NCBI GenBank assembly: GCA_016870455.1
Contig: VGBN01000003.1
Span: 1 to 53,807, forward strand
From: Actinomycetota bacterium
Lineage (GTDB): Bacteria; Actinomycetota; Actinomycetes; Nanopelagicales; Nanopelagicaceae
Length of the DNA stretch: 53,807 nt
Direction: 5' to 3'
The notes beneath the pieces were generated by a model. The model did no database searches and had not been told where the DNA came from. It worked only from the letters and a program-made list of their open reading frames with translations. Each line of letters begins with the position of its first letter. Position 1 is the first letter of the stretch. The translations under genes were made by a program, and so were the position numbers. Positions 53,706 through 53,807 of this stretch are shown in pieces.

Positions 53706-53807
<102 letters not shown>

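Overview
The window looks like a chromosomal piece of a streamlined, low-GC (about 40% by eye) free-living actinobacterium, most like the freshwater acI / Nanopelagicales group (Ca. Planktophila, Ca. Nanopelagicus). The support is actinobacterial gene order and families (mfd-mazG-eno-DUF501-ppx, adnA-adnB-nudC-uvrD2-whiB7, sigR-rsrA beside rsgA-aroA, E2-E1 fusion Kgd, DUF4307, DUF5679, UPF0182), AT-rich codons, very short intergenic gaps and Ni-superoxide dismutase. This is inferred from content, with no database check. No insertion sequence, prophage, CRISPR array or rRNA was seen.

Layout. 1-7704: co-directional block mfd (5' end cut by the window edge), lipoprotein, mazG, eno, FtsB/DivIC-like, DUF501, ppx. 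7705-8810: an unusual tRNA with a UAA anticodon, then a Bax-inhibitor-1 family membrane protein behind a SigR-type promoter. 8790-16418: MFS exporter, DrrA/DrrB-type ABC transporter, greA and DUF4307, a SURF1/DUF3817 respiratory cluster, PIN-PhoH ATPase and a secreted transglycosylase. 16432-23660: class I fumarase, ispH, rmuC, ychF, typA. 23714-34302: DNA-repair island adnA-adnB, EEP hydrolase, nudC, uvrD2, ending in whiB7. 34338-35675: DUF5679 zinc ribbon, YgjP-type metallopeptidase, then a 320-bp gap with DnaA-box-like repeats and a long rod-shaped hairpin preceded by a good promoter. 35676-43725: DUF2342 protein, small membrane protein, Lon/PDZ protease, UPF0182 protein, initiator tRNA-Met, Cu-type P-ATPase. 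43751-48577: rsgA-aroA divergent from sigR-rsrA-thioesterase, then sodN/sodX. 48574-53807: kgd, an SDR, a small membrane protein and the first 31 codons of argG.

How the parts work together. Several stress circuits meet here: thiol/oxidative stress (SigR-RsrA, Ni-SOD and its protease SodX), translation-inhibitor stress (WhiB7) and double-strand break processing (AdnAB, UvrD2). Two sites match the SigR consensus GGGAAT-N18-GTT exactly: one makes sigR itself a leaderless transcript, and one lies before the Bax-inhibitor gene. WhiB7 appears to be controlled by a leader with an AT-rich box, a -35/-10 pair, a 59-codon leader ORF, an intrinsic terminator and then whiB7. Many genes have a TAnnnT -10 element exactly 6 or 7 nt before the start codon, so leaderless transcription looks like the default here; I used it to choose several starts.
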